This document shows, piece by piece, positions 45,229-53,129 of a stretch of 64,000 nucleotides of DNA. The notes below the pieces were generated by a model, which saw only the letters and a program-made list of their open reading frames with translations, made no database searches and was not told the origin of the DNA. The stretch is from JAKEHA01 sp964560355 (GTDB lineage: Bacteria > Krumholzibacteriota > Krumholzibacteriia > WVZY01 > JAKEHA01): positions 1 to 64,000 of the forward strand of contig CAZLLI010000001.1 in the NCBI GenBank assembly GCA_964560355.1. Reading direction: 5' to 3'. Position 1 is the first letter of the stretch. Each line of letters begins with the position of its first letter. Position numbers and translations under genes: made by a program.

Positions 45229-48200
45229 CTAGACGGCGGCGGCGGCGGGAACCTCGTCGCCGTTCTCGTCGACCGCGCGGGCGGCCGGCGCCGTACGCTT
45301 GCGGGTTTTCGCCACGAGCGTGTAGATGGCGGGCACGAAGAACAGCGTGAAGGCGGAGCCGATGATCATGCCGCTCACCAGCATGATACCGATCGAGTTG
45401 CGCGCTCCGGCGCCGGGGCCCTTCGCGAACACGAGCGGCAAGTGACCCATGACGGTGGCGGCGGTCGTCATCAGGATGGGACGCAGTCGGGTGCCGGCGG
45501 CTTCGATGACCGCGGTGAACTTGTCGCGGCCTTCGGCCTGTAGATGGTTCGCGAACTCCACGATCAGAATGCCGTTCTTCGCCACCAAGCCCACCAGCGT
45601 GATGAGACCGACCTGGCTGTAGATGTTGAGCGTGGTCAGCCCGAGGAACGAGAACGTGAGCGCGCCCGAGAGCGCGAGCGGCACCGACCCGAACAGAATG
45701 ACGAAGGGGTCGCGGAAGCTCTCGAACTGCGCGGCCAGCACCAAGTAGATGAGGATCGCCGACAGCATGAACACGGCCATGAACTTGCTGCCCTCGGTGC
45801 GCAGCTGGCGCGATTCGCCCGCGTAGTCGATAGAGTATCCGGGCGGCAGGATCTTGCGCGACTCGTCTTCGAAGTACTTGAGCGCCTTGTCGAGCGAGGT
45901 CCCCCACGCCTGCACGCCCTGGATCCGCACCGCGTTGAGCTGCTGGAAGCGCTTGAGCTCGCGCGGCTCGGTCGACGTCGAAAGGGTCGCGAACGTCGAC
46001 AGCGGCACCAGTCTTCCATTCCCACCGGTCACATAGATCTGTTCGAGCTGGTCGGGCGTCAGGCGGTCGGCACGCTTGATCTGCGGGATCACCTTGTAGC
46101 TGCGCCCTTGAATGCTGAACCGGTTGACGTAGTTGCCGCTCAAGAGCGTCGAAAGGTCGCGGCCGACTTCGGCCATGTCGACGCCTTCCGAACGCAGCTT
46201 GTCGCGGTTGAACACGACCTGCGCCTGCGGCTGGTCGAATTTCAAATCGGTGTCGGTGAACATGAACAAGCCGCTCTGGTACGACTTCATTACCAGCTGG
46301 TTGGCGAAGTCGACCAGCTGCTGCGGCTCGCCGGTGCCCATGATCACGAAGTCGACCGGGAACCCGCCGCCGCCAGGAAGCGCCGGCGGAACGATCGGGA
46401 TCACGCGCACGCCGGCGATCTTGGCGAGCGCGCCCGACGATTCCATGTGCAGCTGGGCCGACGTCTTCTTGCGCTCGTTCCACGGCTTGGCCACCATGCC
46501 GCCGAAGCCTCCCGTCGGCGACGTGATCTGGAAGGTCGCCTTGGTCTCGGGGAACGAGTGGTAGACGTCGTACACCTGGGCCGCGAACAGCTTGGTCTGG
46601 TCGAGGGTCGCGTTGGCGGGCGCCTGCACGATGCCGAACACCACGCTCTGGTCCTCGTTGGGCGCGAGCTCGCGCTGCGAGAACATGTAGAACGGCACCA
46701 TCAGGAGCACCACGATGGCCCAGACGGTGAACACGATGGCGCGGTACTTGAGGACGCCGGCGAGCGTGCGCATGTAGAACTGGCGTACGATCTCGAAGTG
46801 CCGGTTGATCATGCCGGCGAAGCCCTTCTCGGTGTCGCCCGCGCGCAGCATCTTCGAACCCATCATGGGCGAGAGCGTGAGCGCGACCACGCCCGACACG
46901 ATCACGGCGCCCGAAAGCGCGAACGCGAACTCGCGGAAGAGAGCGCCGGTAAGACCGCCCTGGATGGCGACCGGCGTGTACACCGCCGCCAGCGTGATGG
47001 TCATGGCGATGATGGGACCGACCAGCTCGCGCGCGGCTTTGATGGCTGCTTCGAACGGTTTCTCGCCCAGGTGTAAGTGTCGTTCGACGTTCTCCACCAT
47101 GACGATGGCGTCGTCGACCACGAGACCGACCGACAGCACGATGGCGAGCAGGGTCAACAGGTTGATGGTGAAGCCCGCCACCGCCATGATGAACACCGCG
47201 CCGATGAGCGAGATCGGAATCGCGATCACCGGGATGATCATGGCGCGAATCGAGCCCAGGAACATGAAGATCACCGCGATGACGATCAAGAGCGTCTCGC
47301 TCAAGGTCTTCAGCACTTCGCGGATGGCGTGGTCGATGTACTCGGTGGCGTCGTACGGGATGCCCGCCTTCATGCCCGCCGGCAGCTGCGCCTCGATCTC
47401 CGGCATGGCGTCGCGCACGCGCTTGATGACTTCGAGCGAGTTGGCGGTGGGCAGCACCCAGATGCCGATGAACGTCGCGGCCTCGCCGTTGAAGCGCACC
47501 TCGGATTCGTAGTTCTCCGCGCCCAGCACGACGTCGGCGATCTCGCCCAGTCGCACCACCACGCCGTTCTCTTCCTTGACCACGAGTTCCTTGAACTCGT
47601 CGACGGTCTTGAGGTTGGTGTTGGCGACCAAGTTCACCGACGTCATCGTGCCCTTGGTGCTGCCGAGCGCCGACAGGTAGTTGTTGGCGGCCAGCGCGTC
47701 GTGCACCTCGGAGGGCGAAATGTTGAGCGCCGCCATCTTGTCGGGCTTGAGCCACACGCGCATCGCGAAGGTGCGCCCGCCCAGGATGTCGGCGCGCTGC
47801 ACGCCGCTGATCGACGAGAGCTTGGGCTGCACGACGCGCGTCAGGTAGTCGGTGATCTGGTTTTCGTCCAAGTCGGTCGACGAAAACCCGAGGTACATCG
47901 ACGCGAACTGGCTGTCCGCCGTCTCCAGGTTGATGATGGGCGCTTCCGCCTCCGGCGGAAGGTCGTTGCGCACCTGCGCCACCTTGGACTGGATTTGCGT
48001 CAGCGCGGCGTTGGTGTCGTAGTTGAGCTTGAGGTGCACCGTGATGGTGCTCATGCTCTGCGCGCTCGACGACTCGATGTAGTCGATGCCGTCCGCGCTC
48101 GCGATCACGCGCTCGAGCGGCGTCGTGATGAAGCCGCGCACGAGGTCGGCGTTGGCGCCGATGTACGCCGTGGTGACGTTGATCACCGCGATGTCGCTGC

Positions 48201-48315
48201 GCGGGTACTGACGCACGGACAGCGAGCGAATCGACTGCAACCCGGCGATCAGAATCACCAGGTTGACGACCATCGCGAGGACGGGTCGTCGGATGAAGAG
48301 ATCCGTGAACTTCAT
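45229..48315 (-). CDS. RND multidrug efflux pump (HAE1/AcrB family)
   Basis: A 1028-residue inner-membrane proton antiporter of the AcrB/MexB/MdtB type. It begins MKFTDLFIRRPVLAMVVNLV, has the proton-relay Asp401-Asp402 in GLVVDDAIVMVENV, the periplasmic porter and docking domains, and 12 helices. GFGGMVAKPWNERKK is a recognised HAE1 loop. Length is normal. The start directly follows the adaptor's TAA. No outer-membrane channel gene is adjacent, so the TolC-family protein at 9657 or one outside the window is likely used. Confidence 0.96.
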   Translation of the reverse strand: MKFTDLFIRRPVLAMVVNLVILIAGLQSIRSLSVRQYPRSDIAVINVTTAYIGANADLVRGFITTPLERVIASADGIDYIESSSAQSMSTITVHLKLNYDTNAALTQIQSKVAQVRNDLPPEAEAPIINLETADSQFASMYLGFSSTDLDENQITDYLTRVVQPKLSSISGVQRADILGGRTFAMRVWLKPDKMAALNISPSEVHDALAANNYLSALGSTKGTMTSVNLVANTNLKTVDEFKELVVKEENGVVVRLGEIADVVLGAENYESEVRFNGEAATFIGIWVLPTANSLEVIKRVRDAMPEIEAQLPAGMKAGIPYDATEYIDHAIREVLKTLSETLLIVIAVIFMFLGSIRAMIIPVIAIPISLIGAVFIMAVAGFTINLLTLLAIVLSVGLVVDDAIVMVENVERHLHLGEKPFEAAIKAARELVGPIIAMTITLAAVYTPVAIQGGLTGALFREFAFALSGAVIVSGVVALTLSPMMGSKMLRAGDTEKGFAGMINRHFEIVRQFYMRTLAGVLKYRAIVFTVWAIVVLLMVPFYMFSQRELAPNEDQSVVFGIVQAPANATLDQTKLFAAQVYDVYHSFPETKATFQITSPTGGFGGMVAKPWNERKKTSAQLHMESSGALAKIAGVRVIPIVPPALPGGGGFPVDFVIMGTGEPQQLVDFANQLVMKSYQSGLFMFTDTDLKFDQPQAQVVFNRDKLRSEGVDMAEVGRDLSTLLSGNYVNRFSIQGRSYKVIPQIKRADRLTPDQLEQIYVTGGNGRLVPLSTFATLSTSTEPRELKRFQQLNAVRIQGVQAWGTSLDKALKYFEDESRKILPPGYSIDYAGESRQLRTEGSKFMAVFMLSAILIYLVLAAQFESFRDPFVILFGSVPLALSGALTFSFLGLTTLNIYSQVGLITLVGLVAKNGILIVEFANHLQAEGRDKFTAVIEAAGTRLRPILMTTAATVMGHLPLVFAKGPGAGARNSIGIMLVSGMIIGSAFTLFFVPAIYTLVAKTRKRTAPAARAVDENGDEVPAAAAV

Positions 48316-49437
48316 TTAGCTGTCCTCGGGCTTGGGCGCGGGGTCGTTCGACGGCGTCACCGAGTTGTTCACTTCTACCGCGGCGCCGGGGCGCAGCTTG
48401 AACACGCCCGACGACACGACCTCTTCGCCCGGCTTGACGCCGGAGAGCACCGCGACCTGGTCGCCGCGGCCGCTACCGAGCTTCACGAACTGCTGGCGCA
48501 CGCCCTTGTAGGTCTTGCCGTCTTGCCCCGTCACGTCTTCGACGATGAACACCGAGTCGCCGTAGGGCGCGTAGTTGATGGCCGAGACCGGTAGCGCGAT
48601 GACGCTGTCTTGCTGGCTACCCATCACCTGCACTTCGACGAACATGCCCGGGCGCAGCTTGCCGTTGTTATTGCGGAACGACGCCTGCACTTCGACGTTG
48701 CGCGTGTCGGGGTCAATCAGCGAATTGATCGCGGTGACCTTGCCGGTGCCGGCGGTGCCGTCGATGCCGTCGGTGGTCACGTGCACGTCGGCGCCGACCT
48801 TGAGCATGGCGACGTCCTGCTGCGGCACCCCGAAGTTGACGTAGATGGGGTCGAGCGACTGCAGCGGCACGATGGCGTCGCCGCCCGCGAGGTACTGACC
48901 CAGGTTCACCTGGCGAATGCCGAGAATCCCCGTGAACGGCGCGCGGATGGTCTTGCGCGCGATGATGGCGCGGTACGACTCCGCGGTCGCGATGGCTTTC
49001 TTCGCCTCCGCTTCCCAGCTGTCGTACTCGGCCTGCGAGATGACCGCCTTCTCGCGCAGCTCCTTGGCGCGGTCGAGGTTCATCTTGGCGAGGTCGGCCT
49101 GCGCTTCCGCGGCCGCAAGCTGCGCCTTCTCCTGGCTCGTATCGAGGCGCACCAGCACTTCGCCTTCTTTCACCCAGCGACCGGAGTCGAACGTGATCTC
49201 GGTCACGACGCCGGGGAGGTCGGCACTCAGGGTGACGCCCTGCACCGCGACCACGGTGCCGATCGCGTTGTGGCTGGCGAGCCAGCTCTCCTCTTTCGCG
49301 ACCACCGTCGTCACCGCTTCTGGCGGCTGCGACCACGGCGTGCTCATCGCCACTTTGATCTGGTGATACTTGGCGTATGCGAGCCCCGCGATGATCACGA
49401 GCAGGATACCAATCGAAATGAAGAATCGCTTTCGCAT
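48316..49437 (-). CDS. RND efflux periplasmic adaptor (AcrA/MexA family)
   Basis: A 373-residue membrane-fusion protein. One N-terminal helix (FISIGILLVIIAGLAY) anchors it. Lipoyl halves flank an alpha-hairpin (LDRAKELREKAVISQAEY), followed by the beta-barrel domain (IYVNFGVPQQDVAML) and a membrane-proximal domain ending in a Pro/Asp-rich tail. Conserved phrases are VTLSADLPGVV, APFTGILGIRQVNLG and LRPGMFVEV. GGAGGGG lies about 10 bases before ATG 49437. It links the RND pump to an outer-membrane channel. Confidence 0.95.
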   Translation of the reverse strand: MRKRFFISIGILLVIIAGLAYAKYHQIKVAMSTPWSQPPEAVTTVVAKEESWLASHNAIGTVVAVQGVTLSADLPGVVTEITFDSGRWVKEGEVLVRLDTSQEKAQLAAAEAQADLAKMNLDRAKELREKAVISQAEYDSWEAEAKKAIATAESYRAIIARKTIRAPFTGILGIRQVNLGQYLAGGDAIVPLQSLDPIYVNFGVPQQDVAMLKVGADVHVTTDGIDGTAGTGKVTAINSLIDPDTRNVEVQASFRNNNGKLRPGMFVEVQVMGSQQDSVIALPVSAINYAPYGDSVFIVEDVTGQDGKTYKGVRQQFVKLGSGRGDQVAVLSGVKPGEEVVSSGVFKLRPGAAVEVNNSVTPSNDPAPKPEDS

Positions 49438-49606
49438 GTCGAGAAGCCCCTCCTACCAGGGCATGGATCGAAGTATCGCTTGGAGGGCGACACCGGAATT
49501 TCGAATCAGAATAGAACGAGCGGCCCGCGCAAGCGGGCACCCATACTTCGTGGGCCCGACGAACCGCTTTGGTGACAGAAAGAGGCGGTGCGGACTGCGG
49601 CCCGAT

Positions 49607-49636
49607 TAAGATACAGCCTAGGATGTACTTCGGGCA
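49607..49636 (-). promoter_or_regulatory. Candidate promoter of the RND efflux operon
   Basis: On the minus strand: TTGCCC, an 18-base spacer, TATCTT. Both hexamers are only moderate matches, but the position, about 170 bases before the adaptor start, fits. Confidence 0.35.
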
Positions 49637-49724
49637 ATCGGGGGAAAATCTTTGAGAAAGTTTTTCGCGCCCGAGCCGGGCGCGGCGACCCCGCCGGGAA
49701 GTCGTGCATAGTTTTGCTACGAAA

Positions 49725-49746
49725 TCCCCCCGTCATTATAGGGGGG
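49725..49746 (-). terminator. Terminator-like hairpin after the STAS-like gene
   Basis: On the minus strand CCCCCC (49746-49741) pairs with GGGGGG (49731-49726) and is followed by ATTTC. The loop contains a perfect TATAAT, but with no -35 at proper distance I treat the element as a terminator. Confidence 0.45.
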
Positions 49747-49755
49747 CTCGCCGGG

Positions 49756-50127
49756 CTACCCCCCGCTCAACCACGCCACCGCGCTCTCGAAGTCGCGGAA
49801 GACCTCCACGTCGACGCCGACAGCACCGCTGTACACCGAGCCCAGCCGGCTCAACCCGAAGTGCACGTCGCTCGACGCCACCACCGCCGCGCGCCCGCCG
49901 ACCCGGTCCCCGTACGGACCGATGTACTCCGCGACGCGACGGATGTCGGCGACCGCCGCCGTGGCGAGCGTCTCCGAGCGACGCACGTCGGCGATGAGCG
50001 CGACCGGATTCGGACACAACGGGTCGTTCATCGCCGTGACGAACGTCTTGATGACGTCGTCGGGCTCGTACGTCCCGACCAATTCCAATTTGAGCAGGTT
50101 CCCGTGAAAGGAATACGTCACCGGCAT
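49756..50127 (-). CDS. Small STAS/SpoIIAA-like protein
   Basis: A 123-residue cytoplasmic protein. The pattern of strands and helices (YSFHGNLLKLELVGTY, then ALIADVRRSETL, then AVVASSDVHFGLSR, then VEVFRDFESAVAWL) matches a SpoIIAA/STAS-like fold with a central DVRRS motif. It has no signal peptide or catalytic motif. Function is unknown; such domains often bind partner proteins or nucleotides. It lies 26 bases after the large Fn3 protein gene and is probably its last operon partner. ATG 50127 is weakly supported by GAGGTG upstream. Confidence 0.72.
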   Translation of the reverse strand: MPVTYSFHGNLLKLELVGTYEPDDVIKTFVTAMNDPLCPNPVALIADVRRSETLATAAVADIRRVAEYIGPYGDRVGGRAAVVASSDVHFGLSRLGSVYSGAVGVDVEVFRDFESAVAWLSGG

Positions 50128-50153
50128 GGGGGGCACCTCACACTGCAGAGGGA

Positions 50154-53054
50154 CTACTTGAGCAACACCATCTTGCGCGTCATCCGCTGACCGTCGACGT
50201 CGAGCACGCAGAAGTATACGCCGCTCGACACCGATCCGCCGTTGCGATCTTTTCCATCCCACACCGCGGCGTGCGACCCGGCCGGGAAGGTCTGGTCCAC
50301 CAGCGTACGCACGACGCGCCCCGACGTGTCGAGCACGAACAGGCGCACGCGCGACGCCGCCGGGACGTCGAACGGAATCGTCGTTTGCGGATTGAACGGG
50401 TTGGGGTGGTTCTGTCCCAGCGCGAGCGTGAGCGCAGCCGTGGTCACGGTCGCGGTCGGCGAGCGGTACTCGCTCCCCTCGCGCGTGCGCACCACCAGAT
50501 CGTAGTGGTACGTGGTGCTGGGCTCTACGCCGCGGTCGACGAACGAGCGCGTGTCGTCGGCGGGGCCTTGCGCCACCACGACCGGCGTCGCGGCGCCGGC
50601 GTCGCGGCGGTACAGCGTGTACGTCGCCATGGGTTCGTCGCTCGAGAAGTTCCAGCTCACTTCGACGGCGGAGCCCGCGCGCACGGCTTCGAAGCGCGTG
50701 ATCAAGACCGGGGTCGGGCCGCCGTCGCGGTTGACGGGAATCACGACGTCGTTGGCGCCGGCGAAATCGTCGACGAAATACGAAAGGCGCGCGTATCCCG
50801 GCGTGCCCTGCGGCAGCACGAAGCGAAGCTCGAGCACCGCGACGGCGAAGTTGGCTGGCACGCCCGAGAGCGTGTAGGCCCCGATACGACGCGACCACGG
50901 AATCGGAATCGGAACCGGGATCGGCGCCGGGTAAACCGCGAGTGCCTCCCAGCCGAGGGTCGCACCGATGCGCGACGCCCGAATGAACGACACGGTGGGA
51001 TCGGTGCTCACGGTGAACGCGAACGATTGCAGCGACGGAATTCCCGACGCAAACACTTGGGTGATGAGCGTGTCGCCTTCCGCCCAGGTCGGGTACGCGA
51101 ACACGGTCGGCGTGGTCGGATTCGCCGGCGCCGCGGCGGCAGCCCCGCCGCAGAACGTGCACGACCCATCGACCGCTTGCTTGTGGATGCAGCGCGCGTC
51201 GCGCGGCGTCACAATGCTATTACAGTCGACGTCGGCGCGCCGGTCGGACCCGGTGCCCCCGCACGCCGCGCCCACGGCAAGCTGGAGCGCGCACTGCGCG
51301 TCGTCGACGGTGAGCGATCCGTCGCCGTTGACGTCGCCGTCGCCGGTCCCGCCCGGTACCACGGTGAACGACCACAACGGGCCGATCGTCAGGTTGGCCC
51401 CGTCGAACACGTCGATGCGCCAGTAGTACCGCATCCCCACCGTGAGCGTGCCCGGGGCGTAGGAGCGCGACGGCCAATCGGCGGCGACGGCGGGGGGCGA
51501 CGTCGTCGTCCCGAAGTAGACGACATGCGTCAGCGGGTCGCCGTTGGGGTCCGTCGACGACCAGGTCAAGACGGAGAGCGGGAACGCGATCCCGCCGTTG
51601 GGCGGGGACGGGTTGAAGGCCGGGTTGGGCGGAGAATTGTTGGCGCGCGTGCGGAAGGTCCACACCGGTCCGTCGCTCTGTGCGCCGAGCGGATCGCGCG
51701 CCATGACGCGCCAGAAGTACGACGTGTTGGGAAGCAGGGTGCCGGGATCGTACGAACGCGTCGTCAACCCGGGGCCGGCCAGGGGCGGGTTCGAATCCGT
51801 GCCGAAATACACGTCGAAGGTGAGCGGGTCGGCGTCGGGGTCGAAGCACGACCACGTCAGCCCGGGATCGAGCGAGACGTTGTCGGCCCCGTGGACGGGA
51901 TTGGGGTTGTAGGGAATCACGGGCTGGCCGTTGGCCTCGCGCGTGGTGAACGTCCACGTCGGCCCCGATGTCTCCGCCAGCCCGTCACTGGCGACGACGC
52001 GCCAATAGTAGGGCGTGTCGGGCGCGAGGACGCCGGGCGTGTACTCGGGCTGCAAGACGTCCTCCGCGACCAAGGGCGGATTCGGCGACGTGCCGAGGTA
52101 GACGTCAAAGGTCAGCACGTCGTTGTCGATGTCGCCCGCCCCCCAGAAGAGGGTCGCGTTCAGCTGGACGCCGCTCTGACCGCTGATCGGGTGCGGGCTC
52201 TCGGGCGGAAACGGCGGCGTGTTGCTCGCGCGCGTGGTAAACGCCCACACCGGCCCCGACGATTCGAGTCCGAGCGCGTCGCGCGCAACCACGCGCCAGT
52301 AGTGCTGGGTGAACGGCGCGAGCGCGGCCGGGACGTAGTTCGGCTCCGAAAGGTGCGACGCGACCAAGGGCGGCGACGGCGTGGTGCCGATATAGATGTC
52401 GTAGTCCACCAGGTTGCCGTCGACATCGTCCGCGTACCAATTCATGAACGGGCGCGTGCTCGACCCCGCAGTATTGTCTTGCGGGAACGGATTCGACGGC
52501 GCGTAGGGCGCGCTGTTGCCGAGGCACGCGCACGACGCGTCCGCGTTCATGTGACTGGTGACGCCGGCGATGGGAAGGTCCTGAAACGCGCAGTCGCTCG
52601 CGGACAGCGTCTCCAGCGCGGGGTCGGGGATGATCGGATAGGGGCAGCACGACGCGGTCGCGCCGCCGGTTTGGTAGTAGACGATCTGCAGCACGTTGAC
52701 GGGATCGTCGACGCACTGCGAGAGCGCGACCGACACGCCGGTCTGCGAATTCCCGAGTACGAGCGCGGCGCTGGCCGCTTGGTCGTAGAGATAGGTGGCG
52801 CCGTAGCACGCGGGTAGTGGTGCGGCGAATTGGACCGCGGTGACGCCGCGCGGGTCGGGACGAACGACGACGTACGCGGTGACGTAGCCGGGCGCGTCGC
52901 CGCTGAACGAGCACGAGTTCCCGGACGCGTCGCTATAGAGGCCGATGGAAGCGTTCTGCGCGCGGGCGGACGTCGCCGCCATGCAAATCGAAAGGAGAAG
53001 TGCCGCCCGAACGAGTCGCGCGGCGAAACCGCGTGGCCAGAAGAACTCCGGCAT
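50154..53054 (-). CDS. Secreted Fn3-repeat protein with dockerin-like module and FlgD-like tail (copy A)
   Basis: A 966-residue surface-type protein. Signal peptide about 1-32 (cleavage ARAQ); Cys-rich N-domain 33-186 (IGLYSDASGNSCSF); four Fn3-like repeats 187-567, each ending in a YYWRVVARD...GPxWxFTTR pattern; dockerin-like module 571-635 (DVNGDGSLTVDD, TPRDARCIHK, six Cys); a beta domain 655-765 that resembles cohesin; Fn3 780-872; and a FlgD-like/type-A sorting-like tail 877-966 (NHPNPFNPQTTIPFDV ... GVYFCVLDV ... TRKMVLLK). It is probably anchored or processed at the surface. Its 5' third is almost identical in DNA to that of the next paralogue. Function is unknown. Confidence 0.92.
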   Translation of the reverse strand: MPEFFWPRGFAARLVRAALLLSICMAATSARAQNASIGLYSDASGNSCSFSGDAPGYVTAYVVVRPDPRGVTAVQFAAPLPACYGATYLYDQAASAALVLGNSQTGVSVALSQCVDDPVNVLQIVYYQTGGATASCCPYPIIPDPALETLSASDCAFQDLPIAGVTSHMNADASCACLGNSAPYAPSNPFPQDNTAGSSTRPFMNWYADDVDGNLVDYDIYIGTTPSPPLVASHLSEPNYVPAALAPFTQHYWRVVARDALGLESSGPVWAFTTRASNTPPFPPESPHPISGQSGVQLNATLFWGAGDIDNDVLTFDVYLGTSPNPPLVAEDVLQPEYTPGVLAPDTPYYWRVVASDGLAETSGPTWTFTTREANGQPVIPYNPNPVHGADNVSLDPGLTWSCFDPDADPLTFDVYFGTDSNPPLAGPGLTTRSYDPGTLLPNTSYFWRVMARDPLGAQSDGPVWTFRTRANNSPPNPAFNPSPPNGGIAFPLSVLTWSSTDPNGDPLTHVVYFGTTTSPPAVAADWPSRSYAPGTLTVGMRYYWRIDVFDGANLTIGPLWSFTVVPGGTGDGDVNGDGSLTVDDAQCALQLAVGAACGGTGSDRRADVDCNSIVTPRDARCIHKQAVDGSCTFCGGAAAAAPANPTTPTVFAYPTWAEGDTLITQVFASGIPSLQSFAFTVSTDPTVSFIRASRIGATLGWEALAVYPAPIPVPIPIPWSRRIGAYTLSGVPANFAVAVLELRFVLPQGTPGYARLSYFVDDFAGANDVVIPVNRDGGPTPVLITRFEAVRAGSAVEVSWNFSSDEPMATYTLYRRDAGAATPVVVAQGPADDTRSFVDRGVEPSTTYHYDLVVRTREGSEYRSPTATVTTAALTLALGQNHPNPFNPQTTIPFDVPAASRVRLFVLDTSGRVVRTLVDQTFPAGSHAAVWDGKDRNGGSVSSGVYFCVLDVDGQRMTRKMVLLK
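50898..50927 (-). repeat. In-frame hexanucleotide repeat in the cohesin-like domain
   Basis: Five imperfect 6-base units (cggaat, cggaat, cggaac, cgggat, cggcgc) encode alternating Pro with Ile/Val/Ala in copy A. The paralogues lack this Pro stretch. It could vary by slippage without shifting the frame. Confidence 0.6.
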
Positions 53055-53124
53055 GGGTATCCGACGCCGGGTTGGAACTGTGGCGTCGCAAGGAAGTGTA
53101 CACCGCGCGCTAAAACGCCGTCAA
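52531..53124 (-). repeat. 594-bp near-identical direct repeat, copy A
   Basis: Matches 55531-56124 at exactly 3000 bases distance, with about six mismatches (52554, 52566, 52581, 52584, 52612, 53115) and about 500 consecutive identical bases (52613-53114). It spans the promoter, signal peptide and N-domain of the 50154-53054 gene and stops at the N-domain boundary. Confidence 0.95.
53095..53124 (-). promoter_or_regulatory. Sigma70-like promoter of Fn3 protein copy A
   Basis: On the minus strand: TTGACG, an 18-base spacer, TACACT. It lies inside the duplicated block, 41 bases before the start codon. Confidence 0.55.
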
Positions 53125-53129
53125 TGAGC

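Larger units (their letters stand above)
49438..49755 (-). other. 318-base intergenic region upstream of the RND efflux operon
   Basis: A non-coding stretch holding a candidate promoter (49607-49636) and a terminator-like hairpin (49725-49746). The rest has no gene that I can support. Confidence 0.6.

Noticed and set aside
45544..47076. Plus-strand frame opposite the RND pump
   Set aside because: Antisense shadow in GC-rich DNA; composition typical of a wrong frame.
49735..49740. Perfect TATAAT on the minus strand after the STAS-like gene
   Set aside because: No -35 element at the proper distance, and it is the loop of a C6/G6 hairpin; treated as part of a terminator.
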